Origin: Thiotrichales bacterium | GTDB lineage: Bacteria > Pseudomonadota > Gammaproteobacteria > JAAZVR01 | Length of the DNA: 13,571 bases | Direction of reading: 5' to 3' | NCBI GenBank assembly: GCA_018623305.1 | Contig: JAAZVR010000018.1 | Location: forward strand, 1 to 13,571 | Part shown: piece after piece, positions 7,223-13,571 of the stretch | Layout of the letters: the number at the start of each line of letters is the position of its first letter | How positions within the stretch are numbered: position 1 is the stretch's first letter | Notes under the pieces: model-generated | Database searches by the model: none | What the model was told of the DNA's origin: nothing | What the model saw: the letters and a program-made list of their open reading frames with translations, nothing else | Position numbers and translations under genes: made by a program

Positions 7223-8556
7223 TAACGTTGCGCTCCGAACTCAAGTTTTTGACCAATGATGTCTTTTACTTCACCATTTTGATAGGCAATCTGACCTGAA
7301 ACAATCGTTGTATCAATCGTCGATTTAAAAGTGTAGCCTTCGAATGGAGACCAACCACATTTGCTGACAACAGCTTCGCGTTTGACTTCGTAAGGTTGTT
7401 CCATATCGATCAGAACTAAATCTGCCCAATAGCCTTCACGAATGAAACCTCGATCAATCATTTTGTAGCGTTTAGCGACGTTATGAGACCATTTTTCAAC
7501 CATTTGTGGCAAGCTCATAATGCCACGATGCACGTGTTCTAACAACGCTTGCACAGCAAATTGAGTCAATGGTAGGCCTGCCGGTGCAGAGAAATATTTA
7601 CCCTGTTTTTCATCCCATGTATGGGGTGCGTGATCCGTTGCAACCACATCAATGTTGCCATCGATTAAACCTTGAATGATCGCCAAGCGGTCTTCTTCGT
7701 CTTTAATGGCAGGGTTACATTTAATTTGAGCACCCTTCTCTGCGTAATCGTCAGAATTAAAGAACATATGGTGAGCACACGCTTCAGCCGTAATCAGTTT
7801 ATCTTCCAAAGGTTGTTGAGTGAATAAAGCCACTTCTTCTTTGGTTGTAATATGCAGAATGTGCAGTGGCGCTTTATGTTTTGTTGCTAACTCAACCGCC
7901 ATTTTTGAAGATTTGTAGCACGCTTCACGTGAACGAATAATGGGATGTTGATCGAAAGGAATGTCTTCACCATACTGAGCTTTCCATTTCTCTTCATTCG
8001 CTTTAATCATTGGCGTGTCTTCACAGTGCGTGGCAATCAACGCTGGAGAATTGGCGAAGATTTGTTCTAAAACCGCTTCCTGATCGACCAGCATATTCCC
8101 AGTCGATGAACCCATAAAGACTTTTACACCAGCCGCTTGACCGACTTGAAGTTGTTTAACGACTTCGATGTTGTCATTTGATGCGCCAAGATAAAATGCG
8201 TAGTTTGCAGGAGAAACTTCAGCTGCTCGGTCGTATTTAGCCTGTAATGCATCGAAATCCAAAGTTGCTGGATTTGTGTTAGGCATCTCCATGAAAGAAG
8301 TTGTACCACCGGCAACACTTGCACGAGATTCTGTCATGATTTCTGCTTTGTGTGTCAGACCTGGCTCGCGGAAATGTACTTGATCATCAATCATCCCTGG
8401 AGCAAGGAATTTTCCTTTGGCATCAATGACTTGATTTGCAATGACATCAATCGATGGCGCAATCGTTTCAATACGCCCGTTTTTAATCAATACGTCACCT
8501 TGGGTAATTTCACCCTCGTTTACGATTTGAGCGTTGGTAATTAAGATCGTGTTCAT
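7222..8556 (-). CDS. pyrC: Dihydroorotase, long (about 440-residue) PyrC2-like type
   Basis: A 444-residue amidohydrolase that should close carbamoyl-aspartate to dihydroorotate in pyrimidine synthesis. Visible elements: PGMIDDQVHFREPG at 53-66, GGTTSFMEMPNTNP, the presumed carboxylated lysine K145 (GVKVFMGSSTGNM), metal histidines H177 (THCED) and H235 (HILHIT), NPAIK, and catalytic D308 in ATDHAPH. The first histidine of the usual HxH metal motif is glutamine (Q59-V-H61). From memory this DDQVHFREPG form is shared by a subfamily that includes the second dihydroorotase of Pseudomonas aeruginosa, which lies in a zinc-limitation cluster. It is unlike the about 348-residue E. coli PyrC. The start overlaps the hisI stop as ATGA and its own stop overlaps the cysS start. 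A non-pyrimidine cyclic amidohydrolase (hydantoinase, allantoinase) is less likely. Confidence 0.9.
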   Translation of the reverse strand: MNTILITNAQIVNEGEITQGDVLIKNGRIETIAPSIDVIANQVIDAKGKFLAPGMIDDQVHFREPGLTHKAEIMTESRASVAGGTTSFMEMPNTNPATLDFDALQAKYDRAAEVSPANYAFYLGASNDNIEVVKQLQVGQAAGVKVFMGSSTGNMLVDQEAVLEQIFANSPALIATHCEDTPMIKANEEKWKAQYGEDIPFDQHPIIRSREACYKSSKMAVELATKHKAPLHILHITTKEEVALFTQQPLEDKLITAEACAHHMFFNSDDYAEKGAQIKCNPAIKDEEDRLAIIQGLIDGNIDVVATDHAPHTWDEKQGKYFSAPAGLPLTQFAVQALLEHVHRGIMSLPQMVEKWSHNVAKRYKMIDRGFIREGYWADLVLIDMEQPYEVKREAVVSKCGWSPFEGYTFKSTIDTTIVSGQIAYQNGEVKDIIGQKLEFGAQR

Positions 8557-8990
8557 TTGTACAATTCCTCTGGGTTGATCAGTGGTTCGCTGGTAATTTG
8601 TGTTTGTTGGCCATCAACGGCATGAAAGAAACAGCTACGACGGCCGGTATGGCATGCCGGGCCAATTTGGTCAACCTGCAGCAAGATCGCATCCCCATCA
8701 CAGTCGAATGCCATGGATTTCAGATTTTGGACCTGCCCAGATGATTCGCCTTTACGCCAAAAAGCTTGACGTGAACGAGACCAGTAGCAAACTCGGTTGT
8801 TCTTTAAGGTTTCTTCAATGGCTTGGCGATTCATCCATGCCATCATCAGAACTTCGCCACTGTCGTATTGCTGAGCAATAGCCGGAATCAGCCCGTCTTC
8901 GTTAAAAGTCAGCTCATCGAGCATGGTGTTTAAATCGAAATTGGTTTGAAGAGTCGACTGTTCAATCGACTTATAGAAGGCTTGACTCAT
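8553..8990 (-). CDS. hisI: Phosphoribosyl-AMP cyclohydrolase HisI
   Basis: A 145-residue single-domain HisI without the HisE fusion. It opens the adenine ring of phosphoribosyl-AMP in the third step of histidine synthesis. The core begins at LDELTFNEDGLIPAIAQ. Metal sites are intact: D96, D98 and D100 for magnesium; C97, C113 and C120 for zinc (DCDGDA and ACHTGRRSCFF). The N-terminus carries about 22 residues ahead of the usual start. ATG 8990 has only a weak ribosome site, and an internal ATG (codon 23) is possible. No other his genes are nearby, so it may be a stand-alone paralog. It is the first gene of the minus-strand operon; its TGA overlaps the dihydroorotase ATG. It faces folE2 across 72 bases. 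Confidence 0.95.
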   Translation of the reverse strand: MSQAFYKSIEQSTLQTNFDLNTMLDELTFNEDGLIPAIAQQYDSGEVLMMAWMNRQAIEETLKNNRVCYWSRSRQAFWRKGESSGQVQNLKSMAFDCDGDAILLQVDQIGPACHTGRRSCFFHAVDGQQTQITSEPLINPEELYK

Positions 8991-9062
8991 AGGCTACTAA
9001 ACTACTCAGGATTCCATTATAATTCGGCCAATTATAATCGCTAAATTAACGGTTGAGTAGGA
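8991..9062. promoter_or_regulatory. Divergent hisI/folE2 promoter region with 9-bp inverted repeat
   Basis: This 72-base gap must drive both the five-gene minus operon and folE2-sufE. ATTATAATT (9016-9024) and AATTATAAT (9030-9038) form a perfect inverted repeat around CGGCC. On the plus strand TATAAT occurs at 9018-9023 and 9033-9038. On the minus strand the same hexamer is read at 9016-9021 and 9031-9036. The repeat thus supplies -10 boxes for both directions, but no good -35 box is seen for either. An outer pair CTACTCA (9002-9008) and TGAGTAG (9054-9060) is also inverted. The repeat could be an operator overlapping both -10 boxes. It does not match the GTTATA-N-TATAAC Zur consensus I know. 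Confidence 0.6.
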
Positions 9063-9980
9063 ATGACAGTAAGAAAAGAAATGCCCGATGTGGCGAATAA
9101 TCCATTGAACCAACCCTTAGGCACATTGAATTGGGTCGGTATGAGTGGTATCGAAGCGCCGATTCAAATTCAAACGCCTAATGGTGCAATTTCACCGCTC
9201 GCCCATATCCAAGCTTATGTGAATCTTGCGGATGAAAACCGTAAAGGCATTCATATGTCGCGTCTTTACATTGCCTTGGATAAAGCCTTGGAAAGTGGCG
9301 TCTTGTCATTTGAAAAAGTCCGTGATTTGTTGGAAGATTTTCTTAAAACACACGAAGGCATCAGCACTCAAGCGCGTTTGATTTTTAAGTTTGATTATCA
9401 CAAGCGTCGTTCCGCTTTGTTGTCTGACAACAGCGGTTGGAAGAATTACCCAAGCATCGTCACAGCAACTTTATCGGACAATGGCGAGTTTGATGTCAAT
9501 TTGAAGACAAATGTGACTTATTCATCGACTTGCCCGTGTTCGGCGGCCTTGTCTCGTCAGTTGATTCAAGAGAAATTTTTAGCCGATTTTGGTGGAGAAA
9601 CAACGGTTGATATGCAAACCGTTGCGAATTGGTTGACTCAACAAGATTCCATCAATGCGACGCCACACAGCCAGCGTTCGGTGGCTGAAATTGAGGTGGA
9701 TTTGTCAGATGCTTCAACCGCTGATTTCGCAACCATCAGTGTTATGATTGAAGAAGCGGAAGCTGCTTTGTCAACACCTGTTCAAACAGCCGTCAAGCGT
9801 GAAGACGAACAAGAATTTGCACGTTTGAACGCAGCTAACTTAATGTTCTGTGAAGACGCGGCGCGTCGTTTGAAAAATGCTTTGGATGCGTCCAATGTTG
9901 ATTACGCGCACTATTGGGTTCGCGTGAATCATATGGAAAGTTTGCATCCTCATGATGCTGTGGCAATGGTGGGTCGTTAA
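9063..9980 (+). CDS. folE2: GTP cyclohydrolase FolE2 (type IB)
   Basis: A 305-residue enzyme that converts GTP to dihydroneopterin triphosphate, the first step to folate (and tetrahydrobiopterin or queuosine-type products). Type IB uses diverse divalent metals, unlike zinc-dependent FolE, and in several bacteria is induced by zinc limitation. Hallmarks: NRKGIHMSRLY at 59-69, the TCPCSA cysteine pair C157/C159, ATPHSQRS, KREDEQEFARLNAANLMFCEDAARRL, and the C-terminal ESLHPHDAVA. Length and order fit the family fully. The ATG at 9063 follows GAGTAGGA. The stop TAA shares one base with the sufE start. It is divergent from hisI, sharing the inverted-repeat control region. Whether a zinc FolE exists elsewhere in the genome cannot be seen. 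Confidence 0.97.
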   Translation: MTVRKEMPDVANNPLNQPLGTLNWVGMSGIEAPIQIQTPNGAISPLAHIQAYVNLADENRKGIHMSRLYIALDKALESGVLSFEKVRDLLEDFLKTHEGISTQARLIFKFDYHKRRSALLSDNSGWKNYPSIVTATLSDNGEFDVNLKTNVTYSSTCPCSAALSRQLIQEKFLADFGGETTVDMQTVANWLTQQDSINATPHSQRSVAEIEVDLSDASTADFATISVMIEEAEAALSTPVQTAVKREDEQEFARLNAANLMFCEDAARRLKNALDASNVDYAHYWVRVNHMESLHPHDAVAMVGR

Positions 9981-10387
9981 TGATGACGGTTGCTGAAGTT
10001 CAAGCGGACATTGTTAAGCGTTTCACTTTCTTCTCTCAATGGGAAGAGCGTTATCAGTATTTGATTCAGATGGGGCGTAAGCTCGAGAAAATCGATGAAT
10101 CTGAAATGCAGGATGAGAACTTGATTCCAGGGTGTCAATCTCAAGTGTGGTTGGTTGTATCCCAAGATGGTGACCAATTTCACTTTAAAGCCGATGCAGA
10201 CTCAGTAATTGTGCGAGGTTTGATAGCATTGCTGTTAAAGGTGTATGAAGGTCGAACTGCAGACGAGATTCTTAATGCACCTTTGGACTTTTTAGCGGAG
10301 ATTGGTTTGAATGAACACTTATCACCTACTCGCTCAAACGGCTTGGCTTCGATGATTAAGACAATTCATCAGAAAGTGTCTGAATAA
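9980..10387 (+). CDS. sufE: SufE-family cysteine desulfuration (sulfur acceptor) protein
   Basis: A 135-residue SufE protein. The active cysteine C52 lies in LIPGCQSQVWLVV. Downstream, RGLIALLLKVYEG and LNEHLSPTRSNGLASMIKTI match E. coli SufE (138 residues). SufE accepts persulfide sulfur from a SufS-type desulfurase for iron-sulfur cluster assembly and stimulates that enzyme. CsdE is the alternative paralog. Two adjacent ATG codons exist: 9980 overlaps the folE2 stop (TAATG) and 9983 is one codon later; either works. No sufS or sufBCD is in view. It is coupled to folE2 and followed by a terminator. Confidence 0.92.
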   Translation: MMTVAEVQADIVKRFTFFSQWEERYQYLIQMGRKLEKIDESEMQDENLIPGCQSQVWLVVSQDGDQFHFKADADSVIVRGLIALLLKVYEGRTADEILNAPLDFLAEIGLNEHLSPTRSNGLASMIKTIHQKVSE

Positions 10388-10407
10388 AACTTCCAACGTT
10401 TAGATAT

Positions 10408-10438
10408 AAAAAAACCAGCATTCAAATGCTGGTTTTTT
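10408..10438. terminator. Bidirectional intrinsic terminator between sufE and the MCP remnant
   Basis: The stem CCAGCAT (10415-10421) pairs with ATGCTGG (10426-10432) around TCAA. Seven A precede it (10408-10414) and six T follow it (10433-10438), so it can end transcription from both sides: sufE on plus and the chemotaxis remnant on minus. Confidence 0.85.
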
Positions 10439-10456
10439 ATTGCCCTTAATTTATGT

Positions 10457-10941
10457 TTAGAACTCACTCCAATCATCATCAGAGCCACCGCTAATCGAAG
10501 CAGGTGTTTGTTGAGCTACTTTCGGTGCTGAAGGTTTAGGTGCTGGTTTAGATATAGAAACACTCGCTTGAACGCCTGAGCGATGAGCTTGCTTCTCAAT
10601 CTCATTGATGCCTTCAATGACGGTATGCGAGAAAGTGTCTAACTTGGATGAATCACTCACCTTCTTAATTGAAGCATTGATACTTTGCATGGCTTCACCT
10701 GCGTCGACTGCAAAGCCTCGATCATGATTGCCAGCATGAGCTGCCTCTCAGCTGCATTGAGTGCAAGAAGGTTTGTTTGAAATGCAATGCCATCGATAAG
10801 GCTAATGATGTCAGGAAGCTGTTTTGCTTGCATCGAGCTATCAGTGTTTTGCTTGACCGTCGCTGTCATTTGCTCCATGCTGGCAGCGGCTTGTTCTTGT
10901 GTGCGCTGTGACAAATCCATAGCACCTGTTAGGGTTGAGAG
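10457..10941 (-). pseudogene. Decayed methyl-accepting chemotaxis protein (signalling-domain remnant)
   Basis: Two frames together give a broken MCP cytoplasmic domain. The upstream part reads LSQRTQEQAAASMEQMTA then TVKQNTDSSMQAKQL. It jumps directly to PDIISLIDGIAF and QTNLLALNAA, so about 30-35 residues usual between these blocks are missing (joint near 10813-10816). Right after LNAA a net one-base loss near 10746-10750 shifts the frame. The other frame continues EAAHAGNHDRGFAV, then DAGEAMQSINASIKKVSD, showing a second internal deletion after GFAV. A Pro/Ala/Ser tail and DDDWSEF end it; such a C-terminal acidic-W-x-x-F end is typical of CheR/CheB docking tails. An in-frame TAA precedes the first block, and the sensor and membrane parts are absent. 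This is a non-functional remnant of a chemoreceptor. Confidence 0.85.
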
Positions 10942-11108
10942 TTAAACCGGTTTGGGTAACAGGCTGGTTATTTTTTTATGAACAGGCCATAAAAGGTGTA
11001 ATGATTGATTATTACTTCGACTTTATTGACCGATTCTCAAAAAAGCAATAAGTCTCGAGGTGTTCTATATAATACGCAGAGTTAATAAATTGCAGATGGA
11101 GAAGACCA
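10942..11108 (+). promoter_or_regulatory. purB upstream region: -10 element, dyad and ribosome site
   Basis: No gene is seen here. A perfect -10 hexamer TATAAT lies at 11068-11073, about 35 bases before ATG 11109; a convincing -35 is lacking. GGAG (11098-11101) sits 7 bases before the purB ATG and is a good ribosome site. Further upstream an imperfect dyad GTAATGATTGATTATTAC (10998-11015) and the palindrome AAACCGGTTT (10944-10953) are present; their roles are unknown. No PurR-type ACGCAAACGTTTGCGT box is visible. Confidence 0.5.
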
Positions 11109-12476
11109 ATGAATTTGAGCGCTTTAACAGCCGTTTCACCCGTTGATGGACGTTATGGTTCACGCGTAAATGACCTTAAACCGATTTTCAGTGAATATGG
11201 TTTGATTTACCACCGTGTAAAAGTTGAAGTTCATTGGTTGAAGATGTTATCTGAGCACCAAGATATTACTGAAGTACCGGCCTTCTCAGCAGAAGCAGAT
11301 TCTATTTGGATGGGTATTGTTGACAATTTTTCTGAAGACGATGCAAATCGTGTTAAGGAAATCGAACGTACCACAAACCATGATGTAAAAGCTGTTGAGT
11401 ATTTCCTAAAAGAAAAAATCAAAGGTAATGCAGAGCTTGAAGCGGTATCTGAGTTCATTCACTTTGCATGTACGTCAGAAGATATTAATAACTTGTCTTA
11501 CGCTTTGATGTTGAAAGAAGGCCGTGATTCCGTTCTGTTGCCAGCATTGAATGAAGTGCATGATGCGATTAAAGCGCGTGCTTTGGAATGGGCTGAATTG
11601 CCAATGTTGTCTCGCACGCACGGTCAAACGGCTTCACCGACAACGGTGGGTAAAGAGTTTGCAAACGTCGCTTACCGTTTGCGTCGCCAAATTCAACAAA
11701 TCGAGAATGTTGAAATCATGGGTAAAATCAATGGTGCGGTAGGTAACTATAATGCTCACCTATCTGCTTACCCAGACACAGATTGGCAGGCAACGGCTGA
11801 AAAATTCGTAACAGGTCTAGGTTTGACTTGGAACCCTTACACCATTCAGATTGAACCGCACGATTATGTTGCTGAGTTCTTCCAAGCGGTGTCTCGCTTT
11901 AATACGATTTTGATTGATTTTGACCGCGATGTTTGGGGTTATATTTCAATGGCCTTCTTTAAGCAGAAAACGGTTGCGGGTGAAATTGGTTCATCAACGA
12001 TGCCACACAAAGTCAACCCAATCGATTTTGAAAACTCTGAAGGTAACTTAGGTCTTGCCAATGCCATCATGGATCATTTAGCACAAAAATTGCCGATTTC
12101 TCGTTGGCAGCGTGATTTGACAGACTCAACAGTTCTTCGTAATTTGGGTGTAGGCCTTGCACACTCAATGATTGCTTATCAAGCAACATTGAAAGGTATT
12201 TCTAAGTTGGAAGCAAATGAAGCGCGTATCTTGGCTGATTTGGATAACAGCTGGGAAGTGTTGGCAGAGCCAATCCAAACAGTGATGCGTCGTTACGGTA
12301 TTGAAAACCCGTATGAAAAGTTGAAAGAGTTGACTCGTGGTCAAGACATCAACAAAGAAACGATGCAAGCTTTCGTTGAAACATTGGATATTCCAGATGC
12401 CGATAAAAAACGTTTGCAAGAGATGACGCCAGCCAATTACATTGGTAATGCGATTGCTCAGGCGAAAAATATCTAA
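11109..12476 (+). CDS. purB: Adenylosuccinate lyase
   Basis: A 455-residue member of the fumarase/aspartase superfamily, the E. coli-length type (456). It cleaves SAICAR to AICAR plus fumarate and adenylosuccinate to AMP plus fumarate in purine synthesis; the active enzyme is a cytosolic tetramer. Visible: N-terminal SALTAVSPVDGRYG, catalytic H171 in RTHGQTASPTT, and the mobile signature loop GSSTMPHKVNPIDFENSEGN with catalytic S295, both at the same numbering as E. coli. It has its own ribosome site (GGAG, 7 bases upstream). The stop TAA is immediately followed by the GTG of rlmM, so the two are probably co-transcribed. In many gammaproteobacteria purB follows hflD directly; here hflD lies about 10.8 kb upstream. 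Confidence 0.98.
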   Translation: MNLSALTAVSPVDGRYGSRVNDLKPIFSEYGLIYHRVKVEVHWLKMLSEHQDITEVPAFSAEADSIWMGIVDNFSEDDANRVKEIERTTNHDVKAVEYFLKEKIKGNAELEAVSEFIHFACTSEDINNLSYALMLKEGRDSVLLPALNEVHDAIKARALEWAELPMLSRTHGQTASPTTVGKEFANVAYRLRRQIQQIENVEIMGKINGAVGNYNAHLSAYPDTDWQATAEKFVTGLGLTWNPYTIQIEPHDYVAEFFQAVSRFNTILIDFDRDVWGYISMAFFKQKTVAGEIGSSTMPHKVNPIDFENSEGNLGLANAIMDHLAQKLPISRWQRDLTDSTVLRNLGVGLAHSMIAYQATLKGISKLEANEARILADLDNSWEVLAEPIQTVMRRYGIENPYEKLKELTRGQDINKETMQAFVETLDIPDADKKRLQEMTPANYIGNAIAQAKNI

Positions 12477-13535
12477 GTGGCTTCCCTACTTCTTTACTGT
12501 CGTGCAGGATTTGAAAATGACTGTGCGGCAGAAATCATTGATTACGCTCAACAACTCAACATCTTCGGTTACTGCAAGAGTGTAGAGAATTCTGCGTACG
12601 TTGAATTCATTCCACACAACCCTTCCGATGGTGATCGATTGTGGAAAAAAACACCTCTTGAGCAATTGATTTTTGCTCGACAAGTTCTTAAGTGTTATGG
12701 CTATTTGTCTGATTTATCAGAAGAAGATCGTATAAATCCAATTTATGATCTGATTCAGGGTGAACATTATAATGATGTGATGCTTGAGTACACTGATACC
12801 AATGATGGCAAGTCAGTCAGTAAATTTTGTAAGAAATTCTCTGGTCCTTTGGAGCGCTTTCTAAACAAACAAACTGCGATTCGTAAGAAATCAAATCAGC
12901 GTTTGCATTTGATGTTTCTGGATTCAAAACGTGTTTATGTTTGTGCCGCATTAGTGGCTCAGTCCTCTTCAGAATTAATGGGCATTAAACGATTGAAGTG
13001 TTCTCCTCGAGCACCGAGTCGATCCGCTTTGAAATTGGAAGAAGCGTTTGTGACGTTTTTAACCAATGAAGAGCGACAACGTTTTTTGAAGGCGGGTAAA
13101 ACAGGTGTTGATCTGGGCGCTGCACCGGGTGGTTGGACATTTATTTTGGTGGAACACAATTTACGGGTTTCAGCAGTAGATAATGGTCCAATGCAGTCAG
13201 AGTTGATGGCAACAGGTAAAGTTGAGCATTACCGTGAAGATGGTTTTAAATTTAAGCCACAACGCCCTGTCGATTGGTTAGTGTGTGATATGGTTGAGAA
13301 GCCTCAAATGGTGGTCAAACGTATGGCGCATTGGTTTGTTCAAGGGTGGACAGATCGAGCGGTGTTTAATTTAAAACTGCCAATGAAAAAACGATACGGT
13401 ATTGTTTCTGAGGCATTGGAAGATTTTCTTGAAGAGCTCGATCGCCATAATATTCAGGTCGAGCTAAAAGCGCGTCAACTTTACCATGACCGTGAAGAAA
13501 TCACGGTCTATGCGGCGCGAATCAAAGAGTATTAG
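12477..13535 (+). CDS. rlmM: 23S rRNA 2'-O-ribose methyltransferase RlmM
   Basis: A 352-residue protein that matches E. coli RlmM (366 residues), which methylates the 2'-OH of C2498 in 23S rRNA using SAM. The N-terminal THUMP-like part begins LLLYCRAGFENDCAAEI. The Rossmann methyltransferase part has the SAM loop VDLGAAPGGWTF. It is followed by VDNGPM, REDGFKFKP, CDMVEKP and FNLKLPMKKRY, and near the end by ARQLYHDREEITVY, all RlmM hallmarks. The lysines in KLEEA and LKLPMKK and the aspartate in CDMVEKP are candidates for the catalytic K-D-K-type set. It starts with GTG directly at the purB stop with no spacing and only a weak ribosome site, so translation probably relies on coupling. The stop TAG may overlap a convergent gene's stop. 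Confidence 0.96.
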   Translation: MASLLLYCRAGFENDCAAEIIDYAQQLNIFGYCKSVENSAYVEFIPHNPSDGDRLWKKTPLEQLIFARQVLKCYGYLSDLSEEDRINPIYDLIQGEHYNDVMLEYTDTNDGKSVSKFCKKFSGPLERFLNKQTAIRKKSNQRLHLMFLDSKRVYVCAALVAQSSSELMGIKRLKCSPRAPSRSALKLEEAFVTFLTNEERQRFLKAGKTGVDLGAAPGGWTFILVEHNLRVSAVDNGPMQSELMATGKVEHYREDGFKFKPQRPVDWLVCDMVEKPQMVVKRMAHWFVQGWTDRAVFNLKLPMKKRYGIVSEALEDFLEELDRHNIQVELKARQLYHDREEITVYAARIKEY

Positions 13536-13571
13536 AAATCCATCTCCATTTCCATAAAAATGCGAGATGCG
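13532..13571 (-). CDS. Possible C-terminal end of a convergent gene (cut by window edge)
   Basis: Read on the minus strand, one frame is open from the right edge to a TAA at 13532-13534 and encodes ASRIFMEMEMDF. It would overlap the rlmM stop by three bases, like the convergent stop overlap at 3098-3101. Twelve residues are too few to identify a family or prove it is coding; chance is a real alternative. Confidence 0.3.
   Translation of the reverse strand, partial: ASRIFMEMEMDF

Noticed and set aside
9016..9038. Canonical Zur box
   Set aside because: The arms and spacing do not fit GTTATA-N-TATAAC; kept only as an operator-like repeat of unknown owner.
9016..9038. Intrinsic terminator
   Set aside because: AT-only arms, no T tract, and it lies between divergent starts, not after a gene.
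10457..10690. 77-residue open frame as an independent small gene
   Set aside because: Homologous protein sequence continues upstream of its ATG in the same and another frame, so it is the tail of a broken chemoreceptor.
10657..10920. 87-residue open frame as an independent gene
   Set aside because: Its last part is frameshift nonsense after LNAA, and its first part is the truncated chemoreceptor domain.
1..13571. CRISPR arrays, tRNA or rRNA genes, insertion sequences, toxin-antitoxin or phage defence genes
   Set aside because: No regularly spaced repeats, no RNA gene landmarks and no transposase or defence domains were seen on reading the window.

Overview
The window is a gene-dense, roughly 43-45% GC stretch of a bacterial chromosome. 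It is most likely from a gammaproteobacterium: HflD, RlmM, an E. coli-type PurB, DeaD with a DbpA-type RNA-binding tail and a SufE all look gammaproteobacterial. The genus cannot be fixed from the sequence. A sulfur-oxidising marine lineage such as Thiomicrospira/Hydrogenovibrio is only a guess from style and gene content.

Left part (1-3101, plus strand): the 3' part of hflD overlaps phnN (ribose 1,5-bisphosphate phosphokinase). Next comes a Tat-exported metallo-beta-lactamase-fold hydrolase, whose stop codon overlaps the start of a previously easy-to-miss 24-residue single-membrane-span peptide. A strong intrinsic terminator follows, and then an MscS-family channel.

Centre (3098-8990, minus strand): a tightly packed operon, read right to left, of hisI, a pyrC-type dihydroorotase, cysS, deaD and a YeiR-like COG0523/G3E GTPase with a histidine-rich metal-binding stretch. 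Most joints overlap by 1-4 bases or more. It diverges from folE2-sufE (9063-10387, plus strand) across a 72-bp intergenic region that carries a perfect 9-bp inverted repeat made of TATAAT-like elements. HisI, dihydroorotase, CysS, COG0523 GTPase and FolE2 are all families known from zinc-limitation (Zur) regulons as backup paralogs, zinc chaperones or zinc-independent substitutes. The block therefore looks like a zinc-sparing cassette, and this is the main finding. No canonical Zur box was recognised.

Right part (10388-13571): a bidirectional terminator, a decayed methyl-accepting chemotaxis protein remnant on the minus strand, a promoter region, then purB and rlmM directly abutting on the plus strand. 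The last 40 bases may hold the C-terminus of a convergent gene. Because hflD and purB are neighbours in many gammaproteobacteria, the material between them (about 10.8 kb) may have been brought in or rearranged. No rRNA, tRNA, CRISPR array or insertion sequence was seen.
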